A stretch of 64,000 nucleotides of DNA from Pseudomonas fluorescens. Its GTDB lineage: Bacteria > Pseudomonadota > Gammaproteobacteria > Pseudomonadales > Pseudomonadaceae. The stretch is taken from assembly GCF_902497995.1 (NCBI RefSeq), contig NZ_CABVII010000005.1:62001-126000 (forward strand), written 5' to 3'. Made by a program: the position numbers and the translations under genes. The notes under the pieces were generated by a model. It saw only the letters and a list, made by a program, of their open reading frames with translations. It was not told the DNA's origin and did no database searches. Shown here one piece after another: positions 1-8,229 of this stretch. Each line of letters starts with the position of its first letter. Positions within the stretch are counted from its first letter, which is position 1.

Positions 1-53
1 TCACAGGCGTTTACGTCAAAGGGGTCAAGCCGTTTGGTCTGTTCCAGATTCAT
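1..53 (-). CDS. Unidentified gene, 5' end only (cut by window edge)
   Basis: An open frame starts at an ATG at 53 and runs off the left edge; it reads MNLEQTKRLDPFDVNAC. A GAGGTG ribosome binding site lies about 5 bases before the ATG. It begins 51 bases after the stop of the LuxR-type gene on the same strand, so the two may be co-transcribed. Seventeen residues are too few to name the family. Confidence 0.5.
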   Translation of the reverse strand, partial: MNLEQTKRLDPFDVNAC

Positions 54-104
54 GAAACACCTCTACAGGGTCGTTGTCAGGCTGACCGCTGCGGAGGGCC
101 CGGT

Positions 105-389
105 TCAAGGCGTTTGAATCAAGCCTTGTTCCAGCGCCATGACCATGGCGATCCAGCGCGATCTCACGCCGAATTTTCGGCGAATGTTACAAAAGTGGTA
201 ATTCACACCAGCCTCGGTGCAGTCGACGATCTGGGCAATCTCCCAGGATGACTTGCCAATGGCACTCCATTGCAAGACTTCCTTTTCCCTGGCGGTAAGC
301 TTGATGGCCTCGGGCTGTTTGCACTCCTGTGGCTGGAAACTGACCTGGGTAGGTGATGACCGGACTGAGGCGGTAGTGGAACGGTACAT
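105..389 (-). CDS. Solo LuxR-type helix-turn-helix regulator
   Basis: A 94-residue protein consisting of about 30 unstructured residues followed by a LuxR/GerE DNA-binding domain ([22 protein letters not shown], then [14 protein letters not shown]). There is no autoinducer-binding or receiver domain, so it is a single-domain solo regulator. The ATG at 389 is preferred because GGGAG stands 8 bases before it; an in-frame ATG at 404 would add five residues. A lux-box-like palindrome lies about 150 bases upstream (538-557). Its target and signal cannot be told from the sequence. Confidence 0.75.
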   Translation of the reverse strand: MYRSTTASVRSSPTQVSFQPQECKQPEAIKLTAREKEVLQWSAIGKSSWEIAQIVDCTEAGVNYHFCNIRRKFGVRSRWIAMVMALEQGLIQTP

Positions 390-866
390 AATTGAATCTC
401 CCATTCATCATCATTGACGGCGTGGGCGCGGCAGAATCTTCCTACTTCACGAAGGCATGGTTCGCGCGGCCGTCCTTCAGCAACCTTGATAGGGCTGTAG
501 GCACGGTCTCCTTATAGCGCGATTAATCCGCCTTGGAACCTGTCACAAATTACAGGTAGGGCACTTTAATCAGGTCACAGGGAAAGCGCTGTCAGCTAAT
601 GCGAACCTTGTCTGTAGGAGTATTCGTTTCATTCTTCGGTCCTGCATTTTTTAAGATAAGCCATTGATTCGAAGAAGCTTTTATCGGGGTAGCAGGCAAG
701 CAAAGCAGTGGTCGATGGAAGGCTCCCGCCGTGAATCACCCGCCATGGGTAAAATCTCGCCAACCGATAAACGGAGTGGCTACGACCGTCGATTGAAATG
801 CCATGGTGGCGCGTTTGGTGATTTGAGATAGGGTTGACTCAGGAACCTGCGCGATTGGAGAACTAC
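390..866. other. Divergent intergenic region
   Basis: This 477-base gap separates the leftward LuxR-type gene from the rightward aruH gene and must hold both promoters. Apart from the 20-base palindrome at 538-557 I see no gene, hairpin with a T-run or REP element in it. Confidence 0.6.
538..557. promoter_or_regulatory. lux-box-like inverted repeat
   Basis: The site ACCTGTCACAAATTACAGGT has perfect six-base arms (ACCTGT/ACAGGT) and an 8-base spacer, the size and arm sequence of the classical Vibrio lux box. It sits between a LuxR-type regulator gene and aruH. Binding by the neighbouring protein or by another LuxR protein is an inference. Confidence 0.5.
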
Positions 867-2054
867 ATGCGCTATTCAGGCTTGACCCAACGCATCGCCG
901 GTGACGGCGCCGCGGCCTGGCAAATTCATTACCGCGCGCTGGAATTGCGCGAACAGGGCGTCGATATACTGCTTCTTTCTGTCGGCGACCCGGATTTCGA
1001 TACCCCTCAACCCATCGTTCGAGCCGCCATCGACAGCCTGTTGGCCGGCGATACCCATTACTCGCAAGTGCGCGGCAGTCGAGGATTGCGCGACAGCATC
1101 GCCCGTCGTCAACGACAACGAAGTGGACAGGTCGTGGACGCTGAACATGTGATCGTCATGCCGGGCGCACAGTGTGCGGTGTACTCGGTTGCGCAATGCC
1201 TGCTCGATCCGGGCGACGAGGTTATCGTCGCCGAACCGATGTACGTGACCTATGAAGGCGTGTTCGGCGCCATCGGGGCGAAGGTGGTGCCGGTGGCGGT
1301 GCGTCCGGAGAATGGTTTTCGGATCGACCCGGCGGATGTTGCGGCCCGTATCACCTATAAAACCCGGGCGATTGTGCTCAACAGTCCGAACAATCCTTCC
1401 GGGGCCAGCTTGTCGCTGGAGATCTGGCAGGAACTGGCCACCCTCTGTATTCGCCATGATCTGTGGCTGATCAGCGACGAGGTCTACAGCGATCTGTTGT
1501 ACGAGGGCCAGCACATCAGCCCGGCCAGCCTGCCGGGCATGGCCGAGCGTACGGCGACCATCAATAGCCTGTCCAAATCCCACGCCATGAGCGGCTGGCG
1601 AGTGGGGTGGGTGATCGGGCCGAAACCCTTGGCCGATCACCTGGAGCACCTGTCGCTGTGCATGCTGTTCGGCATTCCGGATTTCATTCAGAACGCGGCG
1701 CAATTGGCACTGGACGAGGAACTGCCGCAAGTGGCGATGATGCATGAGGAATATCGCCAGCGTCGCGACCTGGTGTGCGCGCGCCTGAGCGATTGCCCAG
1801 GGCTGCGGCCGATCCGCCCCGATGGCGGGATGTTCGTGATGGTCGATGTGCGCCAGACCGGGTTATGTGCCCAGCGGTTCGCCGAGCGGCTGCTGGAAGG
1901 TTATGGGGTGTCGGTGCTGGCCGGGGAAGCCTTCGGGCCGAGTGCGGCAGGGCATATCCGAATCGGACTGGTGGTGGACAGGCGCAAGCTCGCCGATGCG
2001 TGTCAGCGGATTGCGTTGTGTGCGGCTGACCTTCTGGAGGCGAGGCGGGCCTGA
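867..2054 (+). CDS. aruH: Arginine:pyruvate transaminase
   Basis: A 395-residue class I/II (fold type I) PLP aminotransferase. It starts MRYSGLTQRIAGDGAAAW, which matches my memory of P. aeruginosa AruH, the enzyme that converts arginine and pyruvate to 2-ketoarginine and alanine in the arginine transaminase pathway. Visible family motifs are SVGDPDFDTP near residue 40, SPNNPSGA, SDEVYSDL and SLSKSHAMSGWRVGW with the PLP lysine. ATG 867 has GGAG 6 bases upstream; a TTG at 834 in the same frame lacks a good site. The usual partner aruI (2-ketoarginine decarboxylase) is not in the window. A kynurenine-type or aspartate-type specificity remains possible but is less likely. Confidence 0.82.
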   Translation: MRYSGLTQRIAGDGAAAWQIHYRALELREQGVDILLLSVGDPDFDTPQPIVRAAIDSLLAGDTHYSQVRGSRGLRDSIARRQRQRSGQVVDAEHVIVMPGAQCAVYSVAQCLLDPGDEVIVAEPMYVTYEGVFGAIGAKVVPVAVRPENGFRIDPADVAARITYKTRAIVLNSPNNPSGASLSLEIWQELATLCIRHDLWLISDEVYSDLLYEGQHISPASLPGMAERTATINSLSKSHAMSGWRVGWVIGPKPLADHLEHLSLCMLFGIPDFIQNAAQLALDEELPQVAMMHEEYRQRRDLVCARLSDCPGLRPIRPDGGMFVMVDVRQTGLCAQRFAERLLEGYGVSVLAGEAFGPSAAGHIRIGLVVDRRKLADACQRIALCAADLLEARRA

Positions 2055-2080
2055 AGGTTTTGTGCAGCAGTTGCTGGCCT

Positions 2081-2104
2081 CTTCGCGAGCAAGCTCGCTC
2101 CCAC
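2081..2104. repeat. Single REP element
   Basis: CTTCGCGAGCAAGCTCGCTC and the following CCAC form one copy of the Pseudomonas REP found throughout this window. It lies just after the aruH stop. Confidence 0.75.
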
Positions 2105-2191
2105 TTGAATCTCTGCCGGACTCAGGATGTGTGCGCGCCCCCATGACCTGTGGGTGCCGGCTTGTCCGACCGTCGACGCGTGCACCTGCTG

Positions 2192-2488
2192 TTACACCCT
2201 GGATTCGGCTTTCTGGTGCAACCGTTGCGCGTTTTGCGTAGACGCCGAAACCGGGGGGAAATCTGTGTTGAGCACGCGCAAGTGTTCGATCGCTTCCTTG
2301 AACTGCAGGTTGGCCTTCCTGCGTATTTCCAGATAGCGATCGAATAGCTCCCCATCCATATCGCTGCCATCGAGCAGCTCGAAGGCGCTACGGCTGAGCG
2401 CCTGGGCCTCGGCAAACATCTGACGGTTGCGTTCCAGGGCGAACGCCCGGCAGGCTTTGATTTCTTCGCAGGTTGAATAGTGAATCAT
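2192..2488 (-). CDS. Small helical protein of unknown function
   Basis: A 98-residue protein starting MIHYSTCEEIKACRAFALER. It is rich in Ala, Glu, Arg and Leu and looks all-helical; there is no signal peptide, membrane segment or recognisable domain. The ATG at 2488 has AAGGTG about 7 bases upstream, better than the in-frame GTG at 2497. It stands alone between aruH and the antiporter gene, convergent with aruH. I do not recognise a function. Confidence 0.6.
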   Translation of the reverse strand: MIHYSTCEEIKACRAFALERNRQMFAEAQALSRSAFELLDGSDMDGELFDRYLEIRRKANLQFKEAIEHLRVLNTDFPPVSASTQNAQRLHQKAESRV

Positions 2489-2673
2489 GACCAACACCTT
2501 ATTTTTCGAGGTCCCTTTAATAGGCTTGGAGCCTCAGGGGAACCGAACCTGAACCATCCCGCCGTGTAAAAGCCGGGCGGGATTAAACGTGTGACCTGCC
2601 GTATTGCCCAAGAATTTCAAATTTATGAAGGCGAAAATTCGATGATTCCGGCGGAAAAAGCACAGGGGAAAAA

Positions 2674-4017
2674 TCAAATATCCTGTTTTTTACGCCGTTC
2701 ATATCGAGCCAGGATCGGTTGGGTGCTGATCCCGTGGAGCAGGATGCTAAGCGCGACCACGGACAGGGTCAGATCGACGCAGAGCGTTGCCACAGACGGC
2801 GTCAGCCCATGGTTCAATGCATAAAACAGATAAAACAGACTGCCGATGCCGCGTATGCCAAACCAGCCGATCAACAGGCGCTGGCGACTGTCCAGCAAAC
2901 TACCCCAAGGCATGGCGACCACGCTCAACGGGCGAATCAGGCAGAACAACACGCCAGCAATCGCCAGCGCGCGCCAGTCCCAGTGAGCGATCAGCACCAC
3001 GCCGAGCAGCGTTACCAGGAAGACTTCCATGGCACGTTCCACCAGCCCCCCGAAGGCGAGCATGTCGCCCATCATGATGCCCGCTGCAACTTGAGCGTCT
3101 TCAAGGCGGGCGGTATCGCCATGCACGGCATGCTGCGGCTCGACGTTCTGATGCCCGACAATGGGTTGGACCAGGTGCTCGGCGGGAAGCTCGTCCTTGC
3201 CCGTGGACTTGACCTCTTCCTGACGCAGACCCAAGCCCGCCGCGAACACCGACAGAAAGCCGTAGCCGTGAATCGACTCGGCCACGACGTACGACAGGGC
3301 GATCAAGGCGAGGGCCAGGTAATCGTTCGGCGATAGGGTGCTGTCGTCATTACGGATCCGCAGCGACAAGGTCACACGGCCAATACCGCGTCCCATCCAA
3401 TAGCCGGTGAGTAAGCCGGCAGGCACTGCCCACAGCACACTGCGCAGCACCCAATCGCCCAGCCAGCCGGGGTTGCCGTCGTGTTGCACCAACAGCAGAC
3501 CGAGGATCACGAAGGGAAAGGCGATGCCGTCATTGAGCCCGGCCTCACCCGACAGACCGAAACGTACGCTGTCGTCATCCCGGGCGTCGTTGACTTGCAC
3601 CAAGGAGGCAAGTACCGGGTCGGTCGGTGCCAGAATCGAGCCGATCAGCATCGAAGCGCCCCAAGACAGCGCGAAGGCGTAATGCAACAACAGACAGACG
3701 CCAGCGATGGTCAACAGCATGACCGGACCGGCCAGCCCGAATGCGATCCGCCAGTTTTTTGCCTTGAGTGGCGAGCGCAACTTCAGGCCGCAGACGAACA
3801 GCGAAAACAGCACCGCGACTTCAGTCAGATGCTCCATCCAGATGGACGCGTCTGCCGTATCCAGCTTCAACAGCCCGAGTCCCGCCGGCCCGATGGCCAC
3901 ACCCAGCACCAGGCACACGGCGGAGGTGGTCACTGGCATCCAGCGCAGGTACGATGACGTCAGTGCCAGCGTCAGCAGCACAGCGCCCAATACCGCCACC
4001 CAGACAATGAAACTCAT
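2674..4017 (-). CDS. Cation:proton antiporter (CPA1/NhaP type)
   Basis: A 447-residue inner-membrane protein with about 12 hydrophobic segments. The conserved core is visible: ASMLIGSILAPTDPVLASLVQ, then SGEAGLNDGIAFPFVIL, the Asp-containing transport motif of CPA1 exchangers. A charged loop near residues 270-300 (EEVKSTGKDELPAEHLVQPIVGHQN) interrupts the helices. It probably exchanges Na+ or K+ for H+. The start codon has no ribosome binding site of its own and overlaps the stop of a tiny upstream ORF (ATGA), suggesting translational coupling. The ion specificity is unknown. Confidence 0.85.
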   Translation of the reverse strand: MSFIVWVAVLGAVLLTLALTSSYLRWMPVTTSAVCLVLGVAIGPAGLGLLKLDTADASIWMEHLTEVAVLFSLFVCGLKLRSPLKAKNWRIAFGLAGPVMLLTIAGVCLLLHYAFALSWGASMLIGSILAPTDPVLASLVQVNDARDDDSVRFGLSGEAGLNDGIAFPFVILGLLLVQHDGNPGWLGDWVLRSVLWAVPAGLLTGYWMGRGIGRVTLSLRIRNDDSTLSPNDYLALALIALSYVVAESIHGYGFLSVFAAGLGLRQEEVKSTGKDELPAEHLVQPIVGHQNVEPQHAVHGDTARLEDAQVAAGIMMGDMLAFGGLVERAMEVFLVTLLGVVLIAHWDWRALAIAGVLFCLIRPLSVVAMPWGSLLDSRQRLLIGWFGIRGIGSLFYLFYALNHGLTPSVATLCVDLTLSVVALSILLHGISTQPILARYERRKKQDI

Positions 4018-4064
4018 GATCGGGGTTCGCTGCGGGCGGCGCGGGCCTCAATGGCCGCAGTCAT
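4014..4064 (-). CDS. Leader ORF 2, 16 codons, upstream of antiporter
   Basis: The frame MTAAIEARAARSEPRS starts on the A of the stop of leader ORF 1 (TGATG) and stops within the antiporter start (ATGA). It has no known homologue. The overlaps on both sides suggest it passes ribosomes on to the antiporter gene. Confidence 0.35.
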   Translation of the reverse strand: MTAAIEARAARSEPRS

Positions 4065-4111
4065 CAACCGACAGTCGCGCGCAGGTATTCCTTGACGATA
4101 GGTGCGGACAT
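4064..4111 (-). CDS. Leader ORF 1, 15 codons, with strong RBS
   Basis: The frame MSAPIVKEYLRATVG begins at an ATG preceded by a perfect AGGAGG at 4117-4122 with a spacing of 5 bases. It ends in a TGATG overlap with leader ORF 2. This is the only strong ribosome binding site in front of the antiporter gene, so the peptide may serve translational coupling or attenuation. Confidence 0.4.
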   Translation of the reverse strand: MSAPIVKEYLRATVG

Positions 4112-4279
4112 GACGACCTCCTGAGCTGGAGCGGCCCGTGGCAGGAGCCCCTAACGTATTGAGGGGCAAGTTTTGCCAGGGGTTCATTTTTTCTCGCAGG
4201 CCGGGGGCAGGCGCCGATAGAGGGAATGTTTGCAGGTGGACAAGGTCAACCGATCACTACCCAGCCTGGATGAGTTGTC

Positions 4280-4801
4280 ATGAACGTCAGCCAATCGGTG
4301 GTCGAGTATCTGCGTCAGAACGACTTGCTGCTGACCACCGCAGAGTCGTGCACGGCCGGCAAAATCGTGACGCTATTGGCTGAAGTGCCGCACAGCGGGG
4401 AACTGATCGAAAGCGGGTACGTGGTTTATTCCCCCGAAGCCAAGCAACGATTGCTCAACGTCAGCCCCGAAACCATCGAAACCTTCAATCTGACCAGTTG
4501 TGAGGTTGCTTTGGAAATGGCCTCGGGTGCACTGCGCGACAGCACGGCCAATGTCGCGGTGGCGACCACCGGCATTCTCGGGCCGGAAGACGTCGATGGC
4601 ATTCCGGCCGGCACCATTTGTTTCGCCTGGGCCTTCCAGACTGCACAGGGACGCAGGGTTTTCAGCCAACAACAGCGGTTTTACGGGACACGGTCCGAGG
4701 TCCAGTTATTGGCCGCCGAGCATGCTTTGAGACGACTGCCGCATTTCCATCAACGCGCATTGGCCGGTGAGCCAGGCCAGGGAGCACTCGATGAGCGATG
4801 A
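4280..4801 (+). CDS. CinA-domain nicotinamide-nucleotide amidase
   Basis: A 173-residue protein made of the CinA C-terminal (PncC) domain alone. It shows LTTAESCTAGKI near residue 20, GYVVYSPEAKQRLLNV, and ATTGILGPEDVDGIPAGTICFAW. The family hydrolyses NMN to nicotinate mononucleotide in pyridine-nucleotide salvage. The last residues (HFHQRALAGEPGQGALDER) extend past the domain. The next gene overlaps its end by 11 bases, so they form an operon. It lacks the N-terminal competence-damage domain of full-length CinA; many Pseudomonas carry a separate copy near recA, so this may be a paralogue. Confidence 0.82.
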   Translation: MNVSQSVVEYLRQNDLLLTTAESCTAGKIVTLLAEVPHSGELIESGYVVYSPEAKQRLLNVSPETIETFNLTSCEVALEMASGALRDSTANVAVATTGILGPEDVDGIPAGTICFAWAFQTAQGRRVFSQQQRFYGTRSEVQLLAAEHALRRLPHFHQRALAGEPGQGALDER

Positions 4802-5309
4802 ATCCGGCCATACCGATTACCGCAGCCGCGACTATCCCGTGCGTGAAGATATGGTGTATCAGGTCAAGGTCTGGCGATTCGAGCGTTGGGGCTGGTACAT
4901 CCTGGTGCTGTTGGTGGTGCTGGGGCTGCTTGGGCTATTTTCACGTGGGCCGCTGAGCACCCGGGACGTGCTGGGCACCGATGGCAAGGTCAGGGTGCAA
5001 TACGAGATGTTTCACCGTAACGGATCGACCAACCCGATGCAGCTCAGCGTGATCGGTACGCCCGATGCCATGGTCGAGCTGGAACTGACCGGAGCGCTGC
5101 TGGAGGGCTTCAGTATCGAAAGCCTGCAGCCGGAGCCCATCCGTGCCATCAGTGCCGGGCAAGGCATGAAGCTCTGGGTGCAGACCGACGCTCAAGGCCG
5201 GGCCACCCTGCACCTGACGTTGCGCGGGGATGGGCTGGGGCTGTTTCACAGCCGTATCACTTCGCCCGGCGCTACCGCTGTGAACTTCGATCAATTCATT
5301 TTCCCTTAG
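4791..5309 (+). CDS. Single-pass membrane protein of unknown function
   Basis: A 172-residue protein with a charged N-terminus, one membrane helix at about residues 30-52 (WYILVLLVVLGLLGLF) and a soluble, probably beta-rich, C-terminal part. Topology is likely N-in, with the C-domain in the periplasm. GGAG 6 bases before the ATG at 4791 decides the start. It overlaps the CinA-domain gene and lies 7 bases before the DUF421 gene, so the three are probably co-transcribed. Similar proteins often sit beside DUF421 genes, but no function is known to me. Confidence 0.7.
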   Translation: MSDESGHTDYRSRDYPVREDMVYQVKVWRFERWGWYILVLLVVLGLLGLFSRGPLSTRDVLGTDGKVRVQYEMFHRNGSTNPMQLSVIGTPDAMVELELTGALLEGFSIESLQPEPIRAISAGQGMKLWVQTDAQGRATLHLTLRGDGLGLFHSRITSPGATAVNFDQFIFP

Positions 5310-5316
5310 GTGACCT

Positions 5317-5757
5317 ATGGACTCGGTATTGCGCGCGGCCGCGATGTATCTGGCGCTGATGGTCCTGTTCAAGATTGCTGGCCGTCGCTCCCTGGCCGAG
5401 TTGACGACGTTCGATTTCGTGCTTTTGATGATCATCGGTGAGGCGACGCAGCAGGCGTTGCTGGGTGACGACTTTTCCCTGACCAATTCGATGCTGGTCA
5501 TCGTCACGCTGATTGCCATAGACGTCGGCCTGTCGCTGCTCAAACAGCGCTCGCAATGGGTATCGCAACTGATCGATGGCGGACCGACGATCATCGTCGA
5601 GAACGGCAAGCTGCTGCACAAGCGCCTGCGTCATGCGCGATTGATCGAGGCCGACGTAATGGAGGCCGCACGGTCCAGTCAGGGCATCGAAACCCTGGAG
5701 CAAATCAAGTTCGCGATCCTCGAGCGCAACGGCAAGATATCGGTGATTGCCGTGTAG
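5317..5757 (+). CDS. DUF421 (YetF-type) membrane protein
   Basis: A 146-residue protein with three N-terminal membrane helices and the DUF421 signatures FKIAGRRSLAELTTFDFVLLMIIGEATQQAL and a C-terminal cytoplasmic domain (DGGPTIIVENGKLLHKRLRHARL). The family is widespread in bacteria; YetF-like proteins have been linked to spore germination lipid movement in Bacillus, but no role is established in Pseudomonas. It is shorter than YetF (about 230 residues). It is the last gene of the CinA-domain operon; a repeat-rich hairpin region follows. Confidence 0.8.
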   Translation: MDSVLRAAAMYLALMVLFKIAGRRSLAELTTFDFVLLMIIGEATQQALLGDDFSLTNSMLVIVTLIAIDVGLSLLKQRSQWVSQLIDGGPTIIVENGKLLHKRLRHARLIEADVMEAARSSQGIETLEQIKFAILERNGKISVIAV

Positions 5758-5760
5758 GAG

Positions 5761-5900
5761 CAATCGGGCGCCGCGGTGTATCTGTTGTACCGCGTTATCG
5801 TTCTTCGCCGGCAAGCCTGGCTCCTACAGCGAATCGGGCGCCTCGGTCTATCTGCTGCACCGCGTCATCGTTCTTCGCCGGCGAGCCTGGCTCCTACAGG
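5761..5900. repeat. Two tandem copies of a 70-base REP-containing unit
   Basis: The segments starting AATCGGGCGCC at 5762 and 5832 are about 90 percent identical over 70 bases. Each ends in CGCCGGCAAGCCTGGCTCCTACAG or its variant, a REP-like element; TGTAGGAGC at 5755-5762 is the inverse of the ends. The unit differs from the GGGAGCGGGCTTGCTCGCGA class elsewhere in the window. Confidence 0.75.
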
Positions 5901-5931
5901 GCCAGGCGTGGCATTGACCCGAGTATGGCGT

Positions 5932-6789
5932 TCAAAGCATTGGCTTGCCGCCAGTGATCCCATACCGCTGGCCCGTGATGTAGCTGGCCTCATCCGACGC
6001 CAACAGCACATAGATCGGTGCCACCTCCACCGGTTGGCCCGGCCGCCCCAGCGGCGTCTGCCCACCAAAGTTCTGCACTTCCTCATCGGGCATGGTCGAG
6101 ACAATCAACGGCGTCCAGATCGGCCCCGGTGCCACGCAGTTCACCCGGATGTTCTTCGAGCCCAGCATCTGCGCCAGGCCTGCCGTGAAGTTGGCGATTG
6201 CGCCCTTGGTCGTGGCGTAAGGCAGCAGGGTCGGTTTGGGCATGTCCGAATTGACTGAACTGGTATTGATGATCGAACTGCCGGGTTGCATATGCTTCAG
6301 CGCGGCCTGGCAGATGCGGAAAATCGCGGTGATATTGACATCGAAGGTCATCACCCATTCTTCGTCGGGGATGTCTTCGAAGTGTTCGTGGGTCATCTGG
6401 AACGCGGCGTTATTGACCAGCACATCGATCCGGCCGAAGCGTTCGACCGTCTTGTCCACCAGGGCCTGGCATTGCGCTTTTTGCGCCAGGTCGCCGGGCA
6501 GCAACAGGCATTGACGGCCGGCCTGCTCGACCCAGCGAGCGGTTTCCCGGGCATCTTCATGTTCGTTGAGGTAGGCCACGACGACATCCGCGCCTTCACG
6601 GGCGAAGGCAATGGCGACGGCGCGACCGATGCCGCTGTCGGCGCCGGTGATCAGGGCGATCTTGCCCTCGAGCCGGCCCGAACCTTTGTAGCTATGCTCG
6701 CCGCAGTCCGGGTAGGGGTCCATTTTCTTCTGGGAACCGGGGACGGGCTGAGCCTGTTTCGGGAAGGGTGGTTTTGGATAGTCATTCAT
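5932..6789 (-). CDS. Short-chain dehydrogenase/reductase (YghA-like)
   Basis: A 285-residue SDR oxidoreductase with a 40-residue N-terminal extension (MNDYPKPPFPKQAQPVPGSQKKMDPYPD starts it). The Rossmann NAD(P) motif is TGADSGIGRA, followed by NNAA, the catalytic Ser region NTSSVNS and YATTKGA with catalytic Tyr and Lys. The long, proline-rich N-terminus with CGEHSYKGSGRLEGK is typical of the YghA/general stress SDR subgroup. The substrate is unknown. It stands alone and converges with the DUF421 operon. Confidence 0.85.
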   Translation of the reverse strand: MNDYPKPPFPKQAQPVPGSQKKMDPYPDCGEHSYKGSGRLEGKIALITGADSGIGRAVAIAFAREGADVVVAYLNEHEDARETARWVEQAGRQCLLLPGDLAQKAQCQALVDKTVERFGRIDVLVNNAAFQMTHEHFEDIPDEEWVMTFDVNITAIFRICQAALKHMQPGSSIINTSSVNSDMPKPTLLPYATTKGAIANFTAGLAQMLGSKNIRVNCVAPGPIWTPLIVSTMPDEEVQNFGGQTPLGRPGQPVEVAPIYVLLASDEASYITGQRYGITGGKPML

Positions 6790-6903
6790 TGGGAAATCTC
6801 CGTTCTCGAGGCAGAAGAGTCAAAGGGTTGACCCCGGTGTTTTGCCTTGAGTTCGGTTGGATTTCAGAGGCTGTCGAATCTTTCAACCCCACCAGATAAC
6901 CTT

Positions 6904-6992
6904 GTGGGAGCGAGCTTGCTCGCGATGAGGCCATCACATTCAACACAATTGTTGACTGTAAGGCCGCCATCGCGAGCAAGCTCGCTCCCACA
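6904..6992. repeat. Inverted REP pair (REPIN)
   Basis: TGTGGGAGCGAGCTTGCTCG at 6904 is repeated in inverse as the arm ending at 6992; the two 24-base arms are perfect inverse copies separated by about 40 bases. It lies between the SDR gene and the end of the C-S lyase gene. Confidence 0.85.
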
Positions 6993-7020
6993 GGGGATTT
7001 GCGTTGCCTTGAGGGGCGTG

Positions 7021-8181
7021 TCAGGCCTTGCGATTGCGCAAACTGTGCTCCATCCGCGCAATGCCTTCTTCCAGCAACGCGCGCGGGCAGCCAAAATTCA
7101 GGCGCACGAACTGTTGGCTGTCATCGCCGAAATCCAGGCCGGCGCTGAGCCCGACCTTGGCCTGTTCGAGGAAGAACTGCTGCGGGTTGTCCAGCCCCAG
7201 CGCCGAACAATCGAGCCACGCCAGATACGTGCTCTGCGGCACGTTCAGGGTGACGCCCGGCAACCGGGTACGAACCGCGTCGACCAGGTAATCGCGGTTG
7301 CCTTGCAGATAAGTCATGAGCCCGGCCAGCCAGGGTCCGGCTTCGCTGCAGGCGATGCGGGTGGCTTCCAGGCCCAGCGGGTTGACGCTGTCGACCAGGC
7401 CGCAGCGCGCGTGATTGACCCGCTCGCGCACGGCTTTGTCCTGAATGATCATGAACGAGGTTTTCAGCCCGGCAATGTTATAGGCCTTGCTCGCCGACAT
7501 CAGGGTGATGGTGCGCTTGGCGATGTCCGGGCCCAGGGTGGCGATCGGCAGATGCACACGCCCGTCGAAGCACAGTTCGGCGTGGATCTCGTCGGAGATG
7601 ATCCAGGCGTCCTGTTCCAGGCAGATATCCGCTACCGCTTGCAGTTCTTCCCGCGGGAATACCTTGCCCAGCGGGTTATGCGGGTTGCTCAACAGCAGGG
7701 CGCCGCCGCCTTGCAGGGAATGGCGCAAGGCGTGCAGCGGCGTGGCATAGGTACCGTCAGGCAACGCGTCGAAACCCAGTTCGACCTTGTTCAGCCCCCA
7801 ATGCCCCGGCGCATGGCGCAACGGCGGGTAGTTGGGGGTCTGGACCACGACATTCTGTTGCGGCCGGACCAGCGCGTGCAGGGCCATGTTGAAGCCCGAC
7901 TCCACGCCCGGCAGGAAGATCAGCTCCTGGGGCTCGACGCGCCAGGCGTACTTCTTCCACAGGTCGGCAACGATGGCGTCGCGCAAGTCATCCTGCGCCA
8001 CGCTGTAGCCGAGCAATGGATGTTCCAGACGTTTTTGCAGGGCCTGGATGATCACCGGCGGCGCGGCGAAGTCCATGTCGGCGACCCACATCGGCAACAC
8101 GTCGGCCGGGTAACGGCTCCATTTGGTACTGCCGGTGTCATGGCGGTCGAACACCTGATCAAAATCGAAAGTCATGCTCAT
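7021..8181 (-). CDS. PatB/MalY-type C-S lyase (cystathionine beta-lyase family)
   Basis: A 386-residue PLP-dependent aminotransferase-fold protein. PatB-type landmarks are FDQVFDRHDTGSTKWSRYP at the start, LPMWVADMDFAAPPVI, NPHNPLGKVF, SDEIHAELCF and SASKAYNIAGLK with the PLP lysine. Enzymes of this group cleave C-S bonds (cystathionine, cysteine conjugates), giving pyruvate, ammonia and a thiol. The start is ATG 8181 or 8175 (MSMTF); upstream in-frame sequence lies in REP-like DNA and is unlikely to be coding. It stands alone between two repeat regions. Confidence 0.8.
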   Translation of the reverse strand: MSMTFDFDQVFDRHDTGSTKWSRYPADVLPMWVADMDFAAPPVIIQALQKRLEHPLLGYSVAQDDLRDAIVADLWKKYAWRVEPQELIFLPGVESGFNMALHALVRPQQNVVVQTPNYPPLRHAPGHWGLNKVELGFDALPDGTYATPLHALRHSLQGGGALLLSNPHNPLGKVFPREELQAVADICLEQDAWIISDEIHAELCFDGRVHLPIATLGPDIAKRTITLMSASKAYNIAGLKTSFMIIQDKAVRERVNHARCGLVDSVNPLGLEATRIACSEAGPWLAGLMTYLQGNRDYLVDAVRTRLPGVTLNVPQSTYLAWLDCSALGLDNPQQFFLEQAKVGLSAGLDFGDDSQQFVRLNFGCPRALLEEGIARMEHSLRNRKA

Positions 8182-8229
8182 CTCATAAAGGCCGGGATTA
8201 TTTCGGCAGACATGATAAGCGCCAAGCCC

